A stretch of 38,943 nucleotides of DNA, from the IMG/VR virus record IMGVR_UViG_3300009443_000015, positions 1 to 38,943 of that record; one strand, written 5' to 3'. A model generated the notes under the pieces. It made no database searches and was not told the origin of the DNA. It saw only the letters and a list, made by a program, of their open reading frames with translations. This DNA is from a virus. Positions 21,937 through 29,718 of the stretch are shown piece after piece. Each line of letters begins with the position of its first letter. Position 1 is the first letter of the stretch. The translations under genes and the position numbers were made by a program.

Positions 21937-22563
21937 ATGACAGTAAAAGCACGAAAGAAACACGACATAATAAAAGTAGGAGGTACTACAAAGTTCTGCC
22001 ACTTGAATGAACCAAACAAGACATACAAGAAAGAGTACGGTGAGTACCAATGTGATGTTATCCTTACACCTGAGGTAGCGGATCAAGTTAAGAAACAACT
22101 ACGCCCTATATATGAGCAAGAGTTGAAAGCTAAACAAGATGAGTTAGGTAAAGAAGTAAAGAAGGCTGAGATTCCTATCGTTGAGAAGGACGGTCAGCTC
22201 ATCATTAAGACTAAGTTAAAAGGTGGAGTGATGACCAAGGCAGATAAGGAGTATCTATTCAGTGTAGCTATGTACGATGCACAAGGTAAACCGTTACCTA
22301 AAGATGTACAGGTATGGGGAGGTAGTAAAGTTAATGTAGCTTTTCGTCCTAACTTCTGGTACACAGCTTCACTTGGTTTTGGTGTGTTGTTTGAGATTGC
22401 AGCTGTCCAAGTATTAGAGTTAGCTAACGGTGGAGTGAGTGAACAGTCCGCTGAATCGTTTGGCTTTACAGCTGAAGAAGGATACGTAGCTAACGGCGGT
22501 GAAACACTTGACTCAGCATTCGATGCGGAAGAGACGGAAGAAACGCTCACAGCGAACTTCTAA
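21937..22563 (+). CDS. single-stranded DNA-binding protein (gp2.5-like)
   Basis: A 208-residue protein (T7 gp2.5 is 232 aa). It has an OB-fold-like beta-rich body (FCHLNEPNKTYKKEYGEYQC; KDVQVWGGSKVNVAFRPNFW; TASLGFGVLFEIAAVQVLEL) and the typical acidic tail ending in a terminal phenylalanine (DAEETEETLTANF). In T7 this tail contacts DNA polymerase and primase-helicase. The family binds ssDNA and anneals strands in replication and recombination. It lies directly after RNA polymerase as part of the replication block. The DNA encoding the acidic tail is also the start of the endonuclease gene in another frame. Confidence 0.9.
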   Translation: MTVKARKKHDIIKVGGTTKFCHLNEPNKTYKKEYGEYQCDVILTPEVADQVKKQLRPIYEQELKAKQDELGKEVKKAEIPIVEKDGQLIIKTKLKGGVMTKADKEYLFSVAMYDAQGKPLPKDVQVWGGSKVNVAFRPNFWYTASLGFGVLFEIAAVQVLELANGGVSEQSAESFGFTAEEGYVANGGETLDSAFDAEETEETLTANF

Positions 22564-23020
22564 TTACCGTTCTGGATTTGAAGAGACATTAGCATCTCAG
22601 CTTAAGCGAGGTGGTGTTAACTTTGAATACGAAACAGTTAAGTTAAAGTATGTTAAGACAGCTACATACACTCCAGACTTCATCTTACCTAACGGCATCA
22701 TCATAGAAGCTAAAGGTTTATGGACAGCGGAGGATAGAACTAAACATATACTTATAAGAGAGCAACATCCTCACCTTGATATACGCATGGTGTTTATGAA
22801 CGCTCACAATAAGTTACGTAAAGGAAGTAACACCACCTACGCTCGCTGGTGCGAAAAGAAAAACATACAATATGCACACAAAACTATACCTAAATCATGG
22901 CTTTTACAGCAACACACCAACCATGCAATAAGTGCGGAAGTTCAGATGCACTCTCCACTAACGACGACGGTAGCACCCATTGTTTCAGTTGCGACGATCA
23001 CGTTGGAGGAGGAGGACTAA
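22523..23020 (+). CDS. endonuclease I / Holliday-junction resolvase (gp3-like)
   Basis: A 165-residue nuclease similar to T7 gp3 (149 aa). The active-site pattern is intact: E20 (YRSGFEETL), D52 (TYTPDFILPNG), E62 and K64 (IIIEAKGLW), followed by the conserved DRTKHILIREQHPHLDIRMV and RKGSNTTYARWCEK. It cleaves branched DNA and helps degrade host DNA. I take ATG 22523 as start because the basic N-terminus (MRKRRKKRSQR) fits; GTG 22499 is an alternative. It overlaps SSB by 41 bases and the primase-helicase gene by 124 bases, so its last 40 or so residues share DNA with the zinc domain of the primase. Confidence 0.92.
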   Translation: MRKRRKKRSQRTSNYRSGFEETLASQLKRGGVNFEYETVKLKYVKTATYTPDFILPNGIIIEAKGLWTAEDRTKHILIREQHPHLDIRMVFMNAHNKLRKGSNTTYARWCEKKNIQYAHKTIPKSWLLQQHTNHAISAEVQMHSPLTTTVAPIVSVATITLEEED

Positions 23021-24477
23021 GTAAACAAACCAATACCCCAACACCGAGAGATTATGTACAAGGAGAACCCGAAGCGATAGCCCGTCGTAGCCTTACCGAA
23101 GACACCTGTCGGAAGTGGGGCTACTGGTTGGGCAATCATAACGGACAGCCTTGTCAGATAGCTAACTATAAAACTAGAGACGGTAAGACTTGCGGTCAGA
23201 AGATACGCTACGCCAATAAACAATTCGCTACTAAAGGAGAGCTGATCGGACTGTATGGTCAGCACCTCTGGCGTGACGGTGGTCGTCGTGTCGTTGTGAC
23301 TGAAGGTGAGATCGATGCACTTAGTACCAGTCAAGCTATGGATAACAAGTGGCCTGTAGTTAGTGTACCTAACGGAGCCGGAGCAGCTAAGAAGTTTGTA
23401 GCTCAAGCTATCGATTGGTTAGACAGGTACGAACAAGTAGTATTCTGTTTCGATATGGACGATGTCGGACGGAAGGGAGCAGCTGAATGTGCAGCACTTC
23501 TAACCCCAGGCAAAGCGTACATCGCAGAGCTACCACTCAAAGACCCGAACGATATGTTAGTAGCTGGACGAGCTAAGGAGTTAGTCGGTTGCTTGTTCGA
23601 TGCAAGAGAGTACAGACCAGACGGTATTGTAAACGGTAAGGAGCTATGGGATGTTATAGCTGACAGAGAACACAGTAAATCTATACCGTATCCGTACAAT
23701 GGATTGAATGAGTTAACTCTAGGTATGAGACAAGGCGAACTAGTAACCGTATGTGCGGGTAGTGGGATTGGGAAGTCCTTGTTCTGTCGAGAGATTGCTC
23801 ATCATATACTAGGGTTAAACGAGAAGGTAGGATACATAGCACTAGAGGAGTCAGTCAGGCGGACGGCACTTGGTATTATGGGTATCCACATCAACAAACC
23901 TATACACCTAGAAGAGGACGACACAAGTGAGGAGGTACTACGACCTGCGTTTGAAGAGACAGTAGGTAACGGGAACTTCTACACCTACGATCACTTCGGT
24001 AGTATGGATAGTGATAACCTACTAAGTAAGATCAAGTATCTAATTAAAGGATACGATTGTAAGTGGATATTCTTGGACCACCTATCGATTGTAGTTAGTG
24101 GCATCCAAGGAGACGACGAGCGTCGCTTGATTGATAACACAATGACCAAGCTTAGAAGTCTAGTTGAAGAGACTGGCTGTGGTATGGTACTAGTCAGTCA
24201 CTTGAAGCGTGTCGATAGCGGTCACGAAGAAGGAGGACGAGTAAGTCTTCACCACCTACGCGGGTCACAAGCTATAGCACAGCTATCTGATATTGTTATA
24301 GGCTTAGAACGTAACCAACAAAGTGAGACAATCAGTAACGAAACAAGAGTACGTGTATTGAAGAATAGATTCAGCGGACAAACTGGACACTGTGATACAC
24401 TGCACTACGACAATGCAACGGGACGATACAGTCCTGATGTGTTTAAACCAAACGATGAAACCAATAACCCATTCTAA
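22897..24477 (+). CDS. primase-helicase (gp4-like)
   Basis: A 526-residue bifunctional enzyme (T7 gp4A is 566 aa). N-terminal zinc domain with C10, C13, C29, C32 (CNKCG...HCFSC) that recognises primer sites; TOPRIM primase core with VVTEGEIDAL (E136) and VFCFDMDDVGRKGA (D186, D188); linker; then the RecA-like helicase with Walker A AGSGIGKS (about 287-294), Walker B KWIFLDHLS, and LVSHLKR and RGSQAIAQLSD motifs. It unwinds DNA and makes primers at the fork with gp5-like polymerase. Its start lies 124 bases inside the endonuclease gene. All catalytic motifs are present, so it is expected to be active. Confidence 0.97.
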   Translation: MAFTATHQPCNKCGSSDALSTNDDGSTHCFSCDDHVGGGGLSKQTNTPTPRDYVQGEPEAIARRSLTEDTCRKWGYWLGNHNGQPCQIANYKTRDGKTCGQKIRYANKQFATKGELIGLYGQHLWRDGGRRVVVTEGEIDALSTSQAMDNKWPVVSVPNGAGAAKKFVAQAIDWLDRYEQVVFCFDMDDVGRKGAAECAALLTPGKAYIAELPLKDPNDMLVAGRAKELVGCLFDAREYRPDGIVNGKELWDVIADREHSKSIPYPYNGLNELTLGMRQGELVTVCAGSGIGKSLFCREIAHHILGLNEKVGYIALEESVRRTALGIMGIHINKPIHLEEDDTSEEVLRPAFEETVGNGNFYTYDHFGSMDSDNLLSKIKYLIKGYDCKWIFLDHLSIVVSGIQGDDERRLIDNTMTKLRSLVEETGCGMVLVSHLKRVDSGHEEGGRVSLHHLRGSQAIAQLSDIVIGLERNQQSETISNETRVRVLKNRFSGQTGHCDTLHYDNATGRYSPDVFKPNDETNNPF

Positions 24478-24480
24478 ATA

Positions 24481-24729
24481 ATGAAGGACGAATTATCTTT
24501 TGAATCAGCTCACATGGTGTTACACGCATCAGAGTTATTATATAAAGCGGCGATGAAAGAACCATTACCCGATCAAGACTACTTAGAGTTTTGGGCAGGC
24601 ATAATAGAGGAAGTAGCGAACCGATCCATAGAATCTTACATAGAGAGTTGTGATGAAAGCGTACAGAATTTATTGCCTAAACACACGGACTTCTTCGCTT
24701 GGAAAAATATAACTAAGGACTTACTATGA
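24481..24729 (+). CDS. hypothetical 82-aa protein in the replication block
   Basis: An acidic helical protein (MKDELSFESAHMVLHASELL ... AAMKEPLPDQDYLEFWAGII ... SYIESCDESVQNLLPKHTDF). It begins 3 bases after the primase-helicase stop and overlaps the polymerase start by ATGA, so it is translated with them. No known motif; a replication-accessory role is suggested only by position, where T7 has small genes such as 4.3-4.7. Confidence 0.6.
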   Translation: MKDELSFESAHMVLHASELLYKAAMKEPLPDQDYLEFWAGIIEEVANRSIESYIESCDESVQNLLPKHTDFFAWKNITKDLL

Positions 24730-26639
24730 CACGAACACTATTCTTTGATATAGAGACCAACAAGATTAACGATTGGGCTACACTATCTGACGTACACACC
24801 TGCCATTGCTTATCGATCTACGATCCTATGCTCCCTAAGATGCTGACGTTTCACGGGGAAAGTATAGAGCGTGGTCTACTGCTGTTATCACAAGCAGAAC
24901 GATTAGTCGGACACAACGTTATCGACTTCGATATACCTGCACTGAAGAAGCTTTACGGTTTCTCACCTCCACTAGTTAATGTACTTGATACTCTTGTACT
25001 ATCTAGGTGTACCTTCCCTGACTTACGTAACGATGACTGGTCCCGTAACGACTTCGATAAGGAGTTAGTAGGTAGTCACAGCTTGAAGGCTTGGGGACAC
25101 AGGATGGGCAGTGCTACTAAGTTAACGTACGGAGAGGACGACGAGGCGTTCGAGGTGTACGATGAAGAGATGCGTAAGTACTGTGAACGTGACGTAGTTG
25201 TGACACAGTTGTTATACGACCACTTGTTCAAGCAAGACCCTAACCCACAGATGATAGCTATCGAACATTGGTTTAAGTTTATCATCAGTCAACAGGAACG
25301 ACACGGGTTTAAGTTAGACATGGACAAGGCTGACTACTTAACTGCCAAGCTTATGGGTATACGAGCCAAGCTAACTACTGACTTACAGACTCAATGGAAA
25401 CCTACAAAGGTAGAGATGAAGAGTCCGGCAGGTTGGACGTTAACAACAGACCAAGCAACCTACGAAGGTAAGACTAAGAACGAGATTAAGCTGAAGTTAA
25501 AGGAAGCAGGTGAAGTACAATCTCTAGTTAAGAACGCAGTTAAGACAGGCAACGCAGTCAAAGAGATACCGTTTAATCCAGGCAGTCGTAAGCAGATAGC
25601 TGAACGATTGATGGGCTTAGGTTATGAACTACCTACTGAGAATGACGGTAAGACATACAAGGTAGATGAAGCTGTACTTAAAGGCATCGATCATCCAATA
25701 GCAGCAGACTTGTTATCTTTTCTTTTAGTACAGAAGAGACTAGGTCAGTTAGCTGAAGGTCAACAAGCGTGGCTCAAGCTACAGAAGAACGGAGTGATAC
25801 ACGGTAGAGTAAATACTAACGGTGCAGTTACAGGTAGATGTACGCACAGCACACCCAATGTAGCACAAGTACCTAGTGTACGAGCTGACTACGGCAAGGA
25901 GTGTCGTGAGTTATTCACAGTACGTAAAGGTTACAAGTTAGTAGGGTGTGACGCTAGTGGTCTTGAGCTTCGTATGCTTGCACACTACATGGCGTTCTAC
26001 GATAGAGGTGAGTACGCTAAGATTGTAACTGAAGGAGATGTACACACCGTCAATCAAAAGGCAGCAGGACTAGAGACTAGGGACCAAGCTAAGACATTCA
26101 TCTATGCTTTGTTATACGGAGCAGGTGATGAGATGATAGGTAATATAGCAACAGGAAATAAAGCCTACCAAATAGAACAAGAAGGTAAAACATATAAGTA
26201 TAGTAACGCTGATATAGGGCAGAGATTAAAGCGTAAGTTCTTCAGTAGCCTACCTGCACTAGCTCGTTTACAATCTGATGTACAACGCAAGACGAAAGCA
26301 GGTGGAGAACTCAAAGGTTTAGACGGACGCATACTACCGATACGCAGTAGTCACGCAGCTCTCAATATGTTATTACAAAGTGCAGGTGCTGTATGTATGA
26401 AGGTAGCTTTGATTCAATTGTTTCATAAGCTTAACCAACTGAAGTGGCAACACGGTAGAGAGTATAGCTTTGTAGCTAACGTACATGATGAGTTCCAAGC
26501 TGAGGTAGTACCAGATAAAGCACAGACGTTCGGAGTGCTAGCAGTCGAAGCTATAGCAGCAGCAGGTAGACAGTTAAAGATGAACGTACAGTTAGATGGT
26601 GAGTTCAAGATTGGTAACAACTGGGCGGAGACACACTAA
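24726..26639 (+). CDS. DNA polymerase (family A, gp5-like)
   Basis: A 637-residue replicative polymerase (T7 gp5 is 704 aa). The 3'-5' exonuclease domain has DIET (D8, E10), VGHNVIDFDIP (D67/D69) and YCERDVVVT. Polymerase motif A GCDASGLELRMLAHYM with D409, motif B QAKTFIYALLYGAG with K456, Y460, Y464, and motif C NVHDEF with H587, D588 are intact. Tyr in motif B at the T7 Y526 position predicts tolerance of dideoxynucleotides, a T7-family property. No thioredoxin gene is present; a host factor may serve as processivity factor. The start overlaps the preceding gene (ATGA). Confidence 0.97.
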   Translation: MTRTLFFDIETNKINDWATLSDVHTCHCLSIYDPMLPKMLTFHGESIERGLLLLSQAERLVGHNVIDFDIPALKKLYGFSPPLVNVLDTLVLSRCTFPDLRNDDWSRNDFDKELVGSHSLKAWGHRMGSATKLTYGEDDEAFEVYDEEMRKYCERDVVVTQLLYDHLFKQDPNPQMIAIEHWFKFIISQQERHGFKLDMDKADYLTAKLMGIRAKLTTDLQTQWKPTKVEMKSPAGWTLTTDQATYEGKTKNEIKLKLKEAGEVQSLVKNAVKTGNAVKEIPFNPGSRKQIAERLMGLGYELPTENDGKTYKVDEAVLKGIDHPIAADLLSFLLVQKRLGQLAEGQQAWLKLQKNGVIHGRVNTNGAVTGRCTHSTPNVAQVPSVRADYGKECRELFTVRKGYKLVGCDASGLELRMLAHYMAFYDRGEYAKIVTEGDVHTVNQKAAGLETRDQAKTFIYALLYGAGDEMIGNIATGNKAYQIEQEGKTYKYSNADIGQRLKRKFFSSLPALARLQSDVQRKTKAGGELKGLDGRILPIRSSHAALNMLLQSAGAVCMKVALIQLFHKLNQLKWQHGREYSFVANVHDEFQAEVVPDKAQTFGVLAVEAIAAAGRQLKMNVQLDGEFKIGNNWAETH

Positions 26640-26642
26640 CAG

Positions 26643-27104
26643 ATGGACGAAATACAATACGATAGCTACACTACCCTCGCCACTCTATACGATACCCAAG
26701 ACTTAACCATGCCATCATCAAACTCACAGAGAATAGGAGCTATAGCTGAGACACGTTTCGTAGCTGAATGCTTAGAGAGAGACTTCGAGCCACACACACC
26801 TACAACACCTATGCCTTGGGACTTCATCGTTCACTGTCCGGCGGGTGATCTAAAGGTACAAGTAAAGAGTACGTCAACGAAAGTTAGAAACCACTACGCA
26901 GTTAACACAGGTACAGGCACAGGCACTAAGGAACACATGTCAGCTGTTATCGATGTAGTAGCTATATACCTAGCACCTCTTAAACAATGGTGGATGATGC
27001 CAAGGAATGCAGTGACTAGTAAAACAATTAAGCTGTATCCTATCAACCCAACTAAATCAAGATTCAAAAAATACCAAGACAACTGGAGTATATATTATGA
27101 GTAA
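26643..27104 (+). CDS. PD-(D/E)XK nuclease-like protein
   Basis: A 153-residue protein with the pattern of small PD-(D/E)XK nucleases: helix with GAIAETRFVAEC (E36), PMPWDFIV (D60), LKVQVKST (Q73-x-K75), then a hydrophobic VVAIYLAPLKQWWMMPRNAV strand-helix. This layout is similar to intron-associated or Holliday-junction-resolvase-like nucleases of the PDDEXK_5 type. The ATG at 26709 (MPSSNSQRIG) is an alternative start that keeps all motifs. It lies between polymerase and exonuclease and overlaps the latter by 8 bases (ATGAGTAA). Role could be recombination, host DNA degradation or defence against competing DNA; no direct evidence distinguishes these. Confidence 0.65.
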   Translation: MDEIQYDSYTTLATLYDTQDLTMPSSNSQRIGAIAETRFVAECLERDFEPHTPTTPMPWDFIVHCPAGDLKVQVKSTSTKVRNHYAVNTGTGTGTKEHMSAVIDVVAIYLAPLKQWWMMPRNAVTSKTIKLYPINPTKSRFKKYQDNWSIYYE

Positions 27105-28014
27105 AACAACATTATTAATTGACGCAGATGTCCTAGCTTTTGAAGCATCTGTTGTCGCAGAAGAATCAATCAACTGGAAGGACGAGATGTGGACAGTACA
27201 CGCAGACATGGCCTTAGCTAAAGCTCGTGTAATCAATCGCATACAAGAGTTCAAAGAACAATTAAAGACTGAGTATGTCGTACTGTGTTTGTCTGACCGT
27301 GCTAACTTCCGTCGTAAACTTAATCCTGATTACAAATCTAATCGTTCTAAGTCCCGCTTGCCTATCATCTTGCGACAAGTCAAGCAATGGATCATCGATG
27401 AACTGGGTGGTGTAATGTGGGCGAACCTAGAAGCTGATGATGTTATATCTATCTTAGCTACTGACAAAGGCATGGATGAAGAAACGATTATAGTATCTAT
27501 AGACAAGGACTTCAAAGGAGTGCCGGGTATCTACTACGACTATAACCGTGGCGAGTATCACCAACCAAGCGAAGAGGAAGCAGATAACTTCCACTTAATA
27601 CAAACAATAATGGGAGATACGACAGACGGCTTTAAAGGAGTACCCAAGATGGGACCAGTCGGAGCTAAGAAAGTTTTAGATAAGGACGGATACACTTGGG
27701 AGACTGTAGTAAAGTGCTACGAGAAAGCAGGACTAACAGAACAAGACGCATTGATGAACGCTTGGATGGCACGGCTACTCCGAGCTGATAACTATTGCTT
27801 CAGAACAAATACTATTAAAAGATTATGGACACCAAAGAACTACCAAACCAAGGATATACTAAAGATTTCTCAACAGGGGCTAAGCGTGACGGGGACATTG
27901 GACGGGGACGACCCAGCCTTATTCCTCCAATCGCCTTACGCAGTCTCGCCAAACGATTTGAAGATGGCGGAAAGCTTTACGGAGACAACAACTGGAAGCA
28001 AGGCTTCCCACTAA
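27097..28014 (+). CDS. 5'-3' exonuclease (gp6-like, FEN family)
   Basis: A 305-residue exonuclease of about the length of T7 gp6 (300 aa). FEN-type acidic residues are visible: D9 and D11 (LLIDADVLAFEA), E112, D114, D115 (LEADDVIS), D136 and D138 (SIDKDFKG), D174 and D177 (MGDTTDGFKGVPKMGPVGAK, the helix-hairpin-helix region). It removes RNA primers and takes part in recombination and host DNA breakdown. The last 190 bases overlap the next gene in another frame, so its C-terminal 60 residues (Ser/Thr/Asp-rich, no motif) may be little constrained. The ATG sits in the context TATATATTATG. Confidence 0.93.
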   Translation: MSKTTLLIDADVLAFEASVVAEESINWKDEMWTVHADMALAKARVINRIQEFKEQLKTEYVVLCLSDRANFRRKLNPDYKSNRSKSRLPIILRQVKQWIIDELGGVMWANLEADDVISILATDKGMDEETIIVSIDKDFKGVPGIYYDYNRGEYHQPSEEEADNFHLIQTIMGDTTDGFKGVPKMGPVGAKKVLDKDGYTWETVVKCYEKAGLTEQDALMNAWMARLLRADNYCFRTNTIKRLWTPKNYQTKDILKISQQGLSVTGTLDGDDPALFLQSPYAVSPNDLKMAESFTETTTGSKASH

Positions 28015-28193
28015 GTAGATTGTATGATAGTATTTTTAGACATCTGTTGGCGTTGGGGGAGGGCGATAGTACTGAGGACCATGCGGCAGCTATCCTTTGG
28101 AATGCGTCAGCTTGGGCGTGGACAGAAGAACAAATCAAGAACGGGAAACTCCCGAAGGAACTAGACGATCTAGGATATAGAGAACATGAGTAA
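27825..28193 (+). CDS. dATP/dGTP diphosphohydrolase N-terminal-domain protein
   Basis: A 122-residue protein with the family signature TGAKRDGDIGRGRPSLIPPIAL, then KLYGDNNWKQGFPLSRLYDS, RHLLAL and DHAAAILWNASAWAW. This matches the N-terminal (DUF5664-type) domain of phage dATP/dGTP diphosphohydrolases, an all-alpha MazG-like fold containing conserved His and Asp/Glu residues. In phages such enzymes adjust the nucleotide pool; free-standing forms like this are of uncertain activity. It overlaps the exonuclease gene by 190 bases, and the conserved start region lies in the overlap, so the overlap appears genuine. The next gene starts within its last 8 bases. Confidence 0.75.
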   Translation: MDTKELPNQGYTKDFSTGAKRDGDIGRGRPSLIPPIALRSLAKRFEDGGKLYGDNNWKQGFPLSRLYDSIFRHLLALGEGDSTEDHAAAILWNASAWAWTEEQIKNGKLPKELDDLGYREHE

Positions 28194-28395
28194 CGAAGAA
28201 ATAGTACTACCTGCTCTATCACAAGAGCTTATCAATAAACTTGACAAACTGTTCCCAGATAAATGTCCCCTCTTGACAGACGAAGACAGAGTGATATGGT
28301 ATAAGTCAGGACAACGTCATGTAATTGACTACCTCCAACAGACTTACGACGAACAACTTCAACAAGATATAGTAACCAAACAAGTACAGAATTAG
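28186..28395 (+). CDS. conserved small phage protein, 69 aa
   Basis: A helical protein (LPALSQELINKLDKLFPDKC, PLLTDEDRVIWYKSGQRHVI, DYLQQTYDEQLQ). The pattern 'LI.KLDKLFP..CP.L.D.DR.iW..AGQR.Vi.fL' is recurrent in T7-like phages in this position between exonuclease and portal, but I know of no function. It overlaps the preceding gene by ATGAGTAA. Confidence 0.7.
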   Translation: MSNEEIVLPALSQELINKLDKLFPDKCPLLTDEDRVIWYKSGQRHVIDYLQQTYDEQLQQDIVTKQVQN

Positions 28396-28397
28396 CC

Positions 28398-28622
28398 ATG
28401 TGTTTCAGTCAACCTAAGATGCCCGCTATGCCGGAGATACCACCACCACCTCCTCCGCCAGCACCACCTCCACCTCCATTAGCTATGGCTGAGAAAGCAC
28501 CAACAAAGCGAGCTACTCAACCTACTAAACGTCGTAGAGGTACGGCTCAAGTTACTGCTCGTCGTCGTCCTAGTATCGGAATGGGTGGAAGCGGTGGTAC
28601 TGGTGTACAGTTTTCTTCATAG
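28398..28622 (+). CDS. proline-rich small virion-associated protein candidate
   Basis: A 74-residue protein: MCFSQPKMPAMPEI, a run of prolines interrupted by alanines (about 14-29), an Arg/Lys-rich segment (TKRATQPTKRRRGTAQ, TARRRPS) and a Gly-rich tail. Small proteins beginning MCF with a polyproline run lie before the portal gene in many T7-like phages and are thought to be head-tail or tail assembly factors, comparable in place to T7 gp7.3. Assignment is by position and composition only. Confidence 0.55.
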   Translation: MCFSQPKMPAMPEIPPPPPPPAPPPPPLAMAEKAPTKRATQPTKRRRGTAQVTARRRPSIGMGGSGGTGVQFSS

Positions 28623-28652
28623 TAGTAAATTAACAAAGTAATATAAATAAAC

Positions 28653-28976
28653 ATGAGTCTTCGCACACTTGATAAAAAGACTTTACTCTCAGATGGCACT
28701 GCGTCAGGGGCGGGTAATAGTTTCTCAGTTGAGCGTTCTAAGGGATGGACGTTCTTAATAGCAACAACAGTTTCAGGCACTGCAACAGTAGACATCGAAG
28801 CTTACTTCAGTGAGTCGTCTGCTTGGCACGTTATACACAGTCAATCTGTTACAGCTGCTGGATCGCTTATGATTCGTGACGACCACGGACACTACGAAAA
28901 GATTAGAGCTAACATCAGTGCTTACACATCTGGAACTCACAGCGTCTACGCTTCTGGTACTGTTGACTCTCTATAA
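28653..28976 (+). CDS. beta-rich virion structural protein, 107 aa
   Basis: A Ser/Thr/Gly-rich protein (MSLRTLDKKTLLSDGTASGA, GWTFLIATTVSGTATVDIEA, HSQSVTAAGSLMIRDDHGHY, ANISAYTSGTHSVYASGTVD) with alternating beta strands. Similar small proteins that read like 'W.f...v.gtatv.ie...s.dg..W......vtaag' are common in phage structural modules. It has an A/T-rich leader (AAATTAACAAAGTAATATAA) and opens the second appendage cassette before the portal gene. Exact position in the virion is unknown. Confidence 0.6.
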   Translation: MSLRTLDKKTLLSDGTASGAGNSFSVERSKGWTFLIATTVSGTATVDIEAYFSESSAWHVIHSQSVTAAGSLMIRDDHGHYEKIRANISAYTSGTHSVYASGTVDSL

Positions 28977-28979
28977 GAT

Positions 28980-29180
28980 ATGTCGCTTGAGTTTCCGTCA
29001 ACGCTTGAAAAGCCCAGCAGCATTATCGCTTTGCCCGGCAACTTCATACGACCTGCCTTTGAAAAGCTCTACGGATTTGACGCACCACAAGAAGAAGTCA
29101 TTGACGGAGCAATCTTTACAGAAGCAAGTGAACCATTGACAACTGAACTAAAAGAAATATTATTATTTGAACCCGCTTAA
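28980..29180 (+). CDS. hypothetical 66-aa protein
   Basis: A small protein (MSLEFPSTLEKPSSIIALPG, NFIRPAFEKLYGFDAPQEEV, IDGAIFTEASEPLTTELKEI) with no motif I recognise. It begins 3 bases after the previous stop and ends 5 bases before the next start, in a cassette of structural proteins, so a virion or assembly role is inferred. Confidence 0.55.
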   Translation: MSLEFPSTLEKPSSIIALPGNFIRPAFEKLYGFDAPQEEVIDGAIFTEASEPLTTELKEILLFEPA

Positions 29181-29185
29181 TACTT

Positions 29186-29713
29186 ATGGCCAATAAAAAG
29201 ATTAGTGAACTCGGAGTTTTATCAACAGTAGCTGGAGCTGATTTCCTGGCTGTTGTAGATGATACCGATAGTACGACAAAACAATTAACCGTTACCAACC
29301 TAATGGCAGCGGCTCCCGTACAGACAGCAGACATAAGCAGTTTTATAACAGGAGTAACTGCGGGAGAACTTGGAGACTTTGACTTTGATGATAATGCAAT
29401 CAAAGGATTTAGTGCTGAAGTACCTACAGAAAAAACGACAGACCATACATTAACTAATGACAATAACGGTACGGTTGTTGTTATGAACTCAGGTAGTGCG
29501 ATTAAAGTTATCGTTCCATCGGGTTTAGCTACAGGTTTTAATTGCTCAGTAATACAAAAGGGAGCGGGTCAAGTTGAGTTTGATAACAACTCAGGAGCTT
29601 CCACCATCAACAACAGACAGTCCCACACTAAGATCAACGGTCAATACGGAGTAGCGAGCATTGTTGCTTACGATACCGACACCTACATCTTAGCCGGAGA
29701 CACCGCTTCTTAA
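29186..29713 (+). CDS. tail-fibre/appendage-like protein (KKISELG type)
   Basis: A 175-residue protein beginning MANKKISELGVLSTVAGADF with LAVVDDTDSTTKQLTVTNLM, a start very common among phage tail-fibre and baseplate-appendage proteins (K-ISEL...agtD.l.vvD...t.k.t..nL). The second half (NNNGTVVVMNSGSAIKVIVP, GLATGFNCSVIQKGAGQVEF) is the small beta-rich domain seen in fibre proteins. It is followed closely by two more adhesin-like genes. Probably a fibre or spike component attached near the connector, but this is inference. Confidence 0.65.
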   Translation: MANKKISELGVLSTVAGADFLAVVDDTDSTTKQLTVTNLMAAAPVQTADISSFITGVTAGELGDFDFDDNAIKGFSAEVPTEKTTDHTLTNDNNGTVVVMNSGSAIKVIVPSGLATGFNCSVIQKGAGQVEFDNNSGASTINNRQSHTKINGQYGVASIVAYDTDTYILAGDTAS

Positions 29714-29718
29714 TAGGT

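Noticed and set aside
22499-22522. GTG start for endonuclease I at 22499
   Set aside because: The ATG at 22523 gives an N-terminus comparable in length to T7 gp3.
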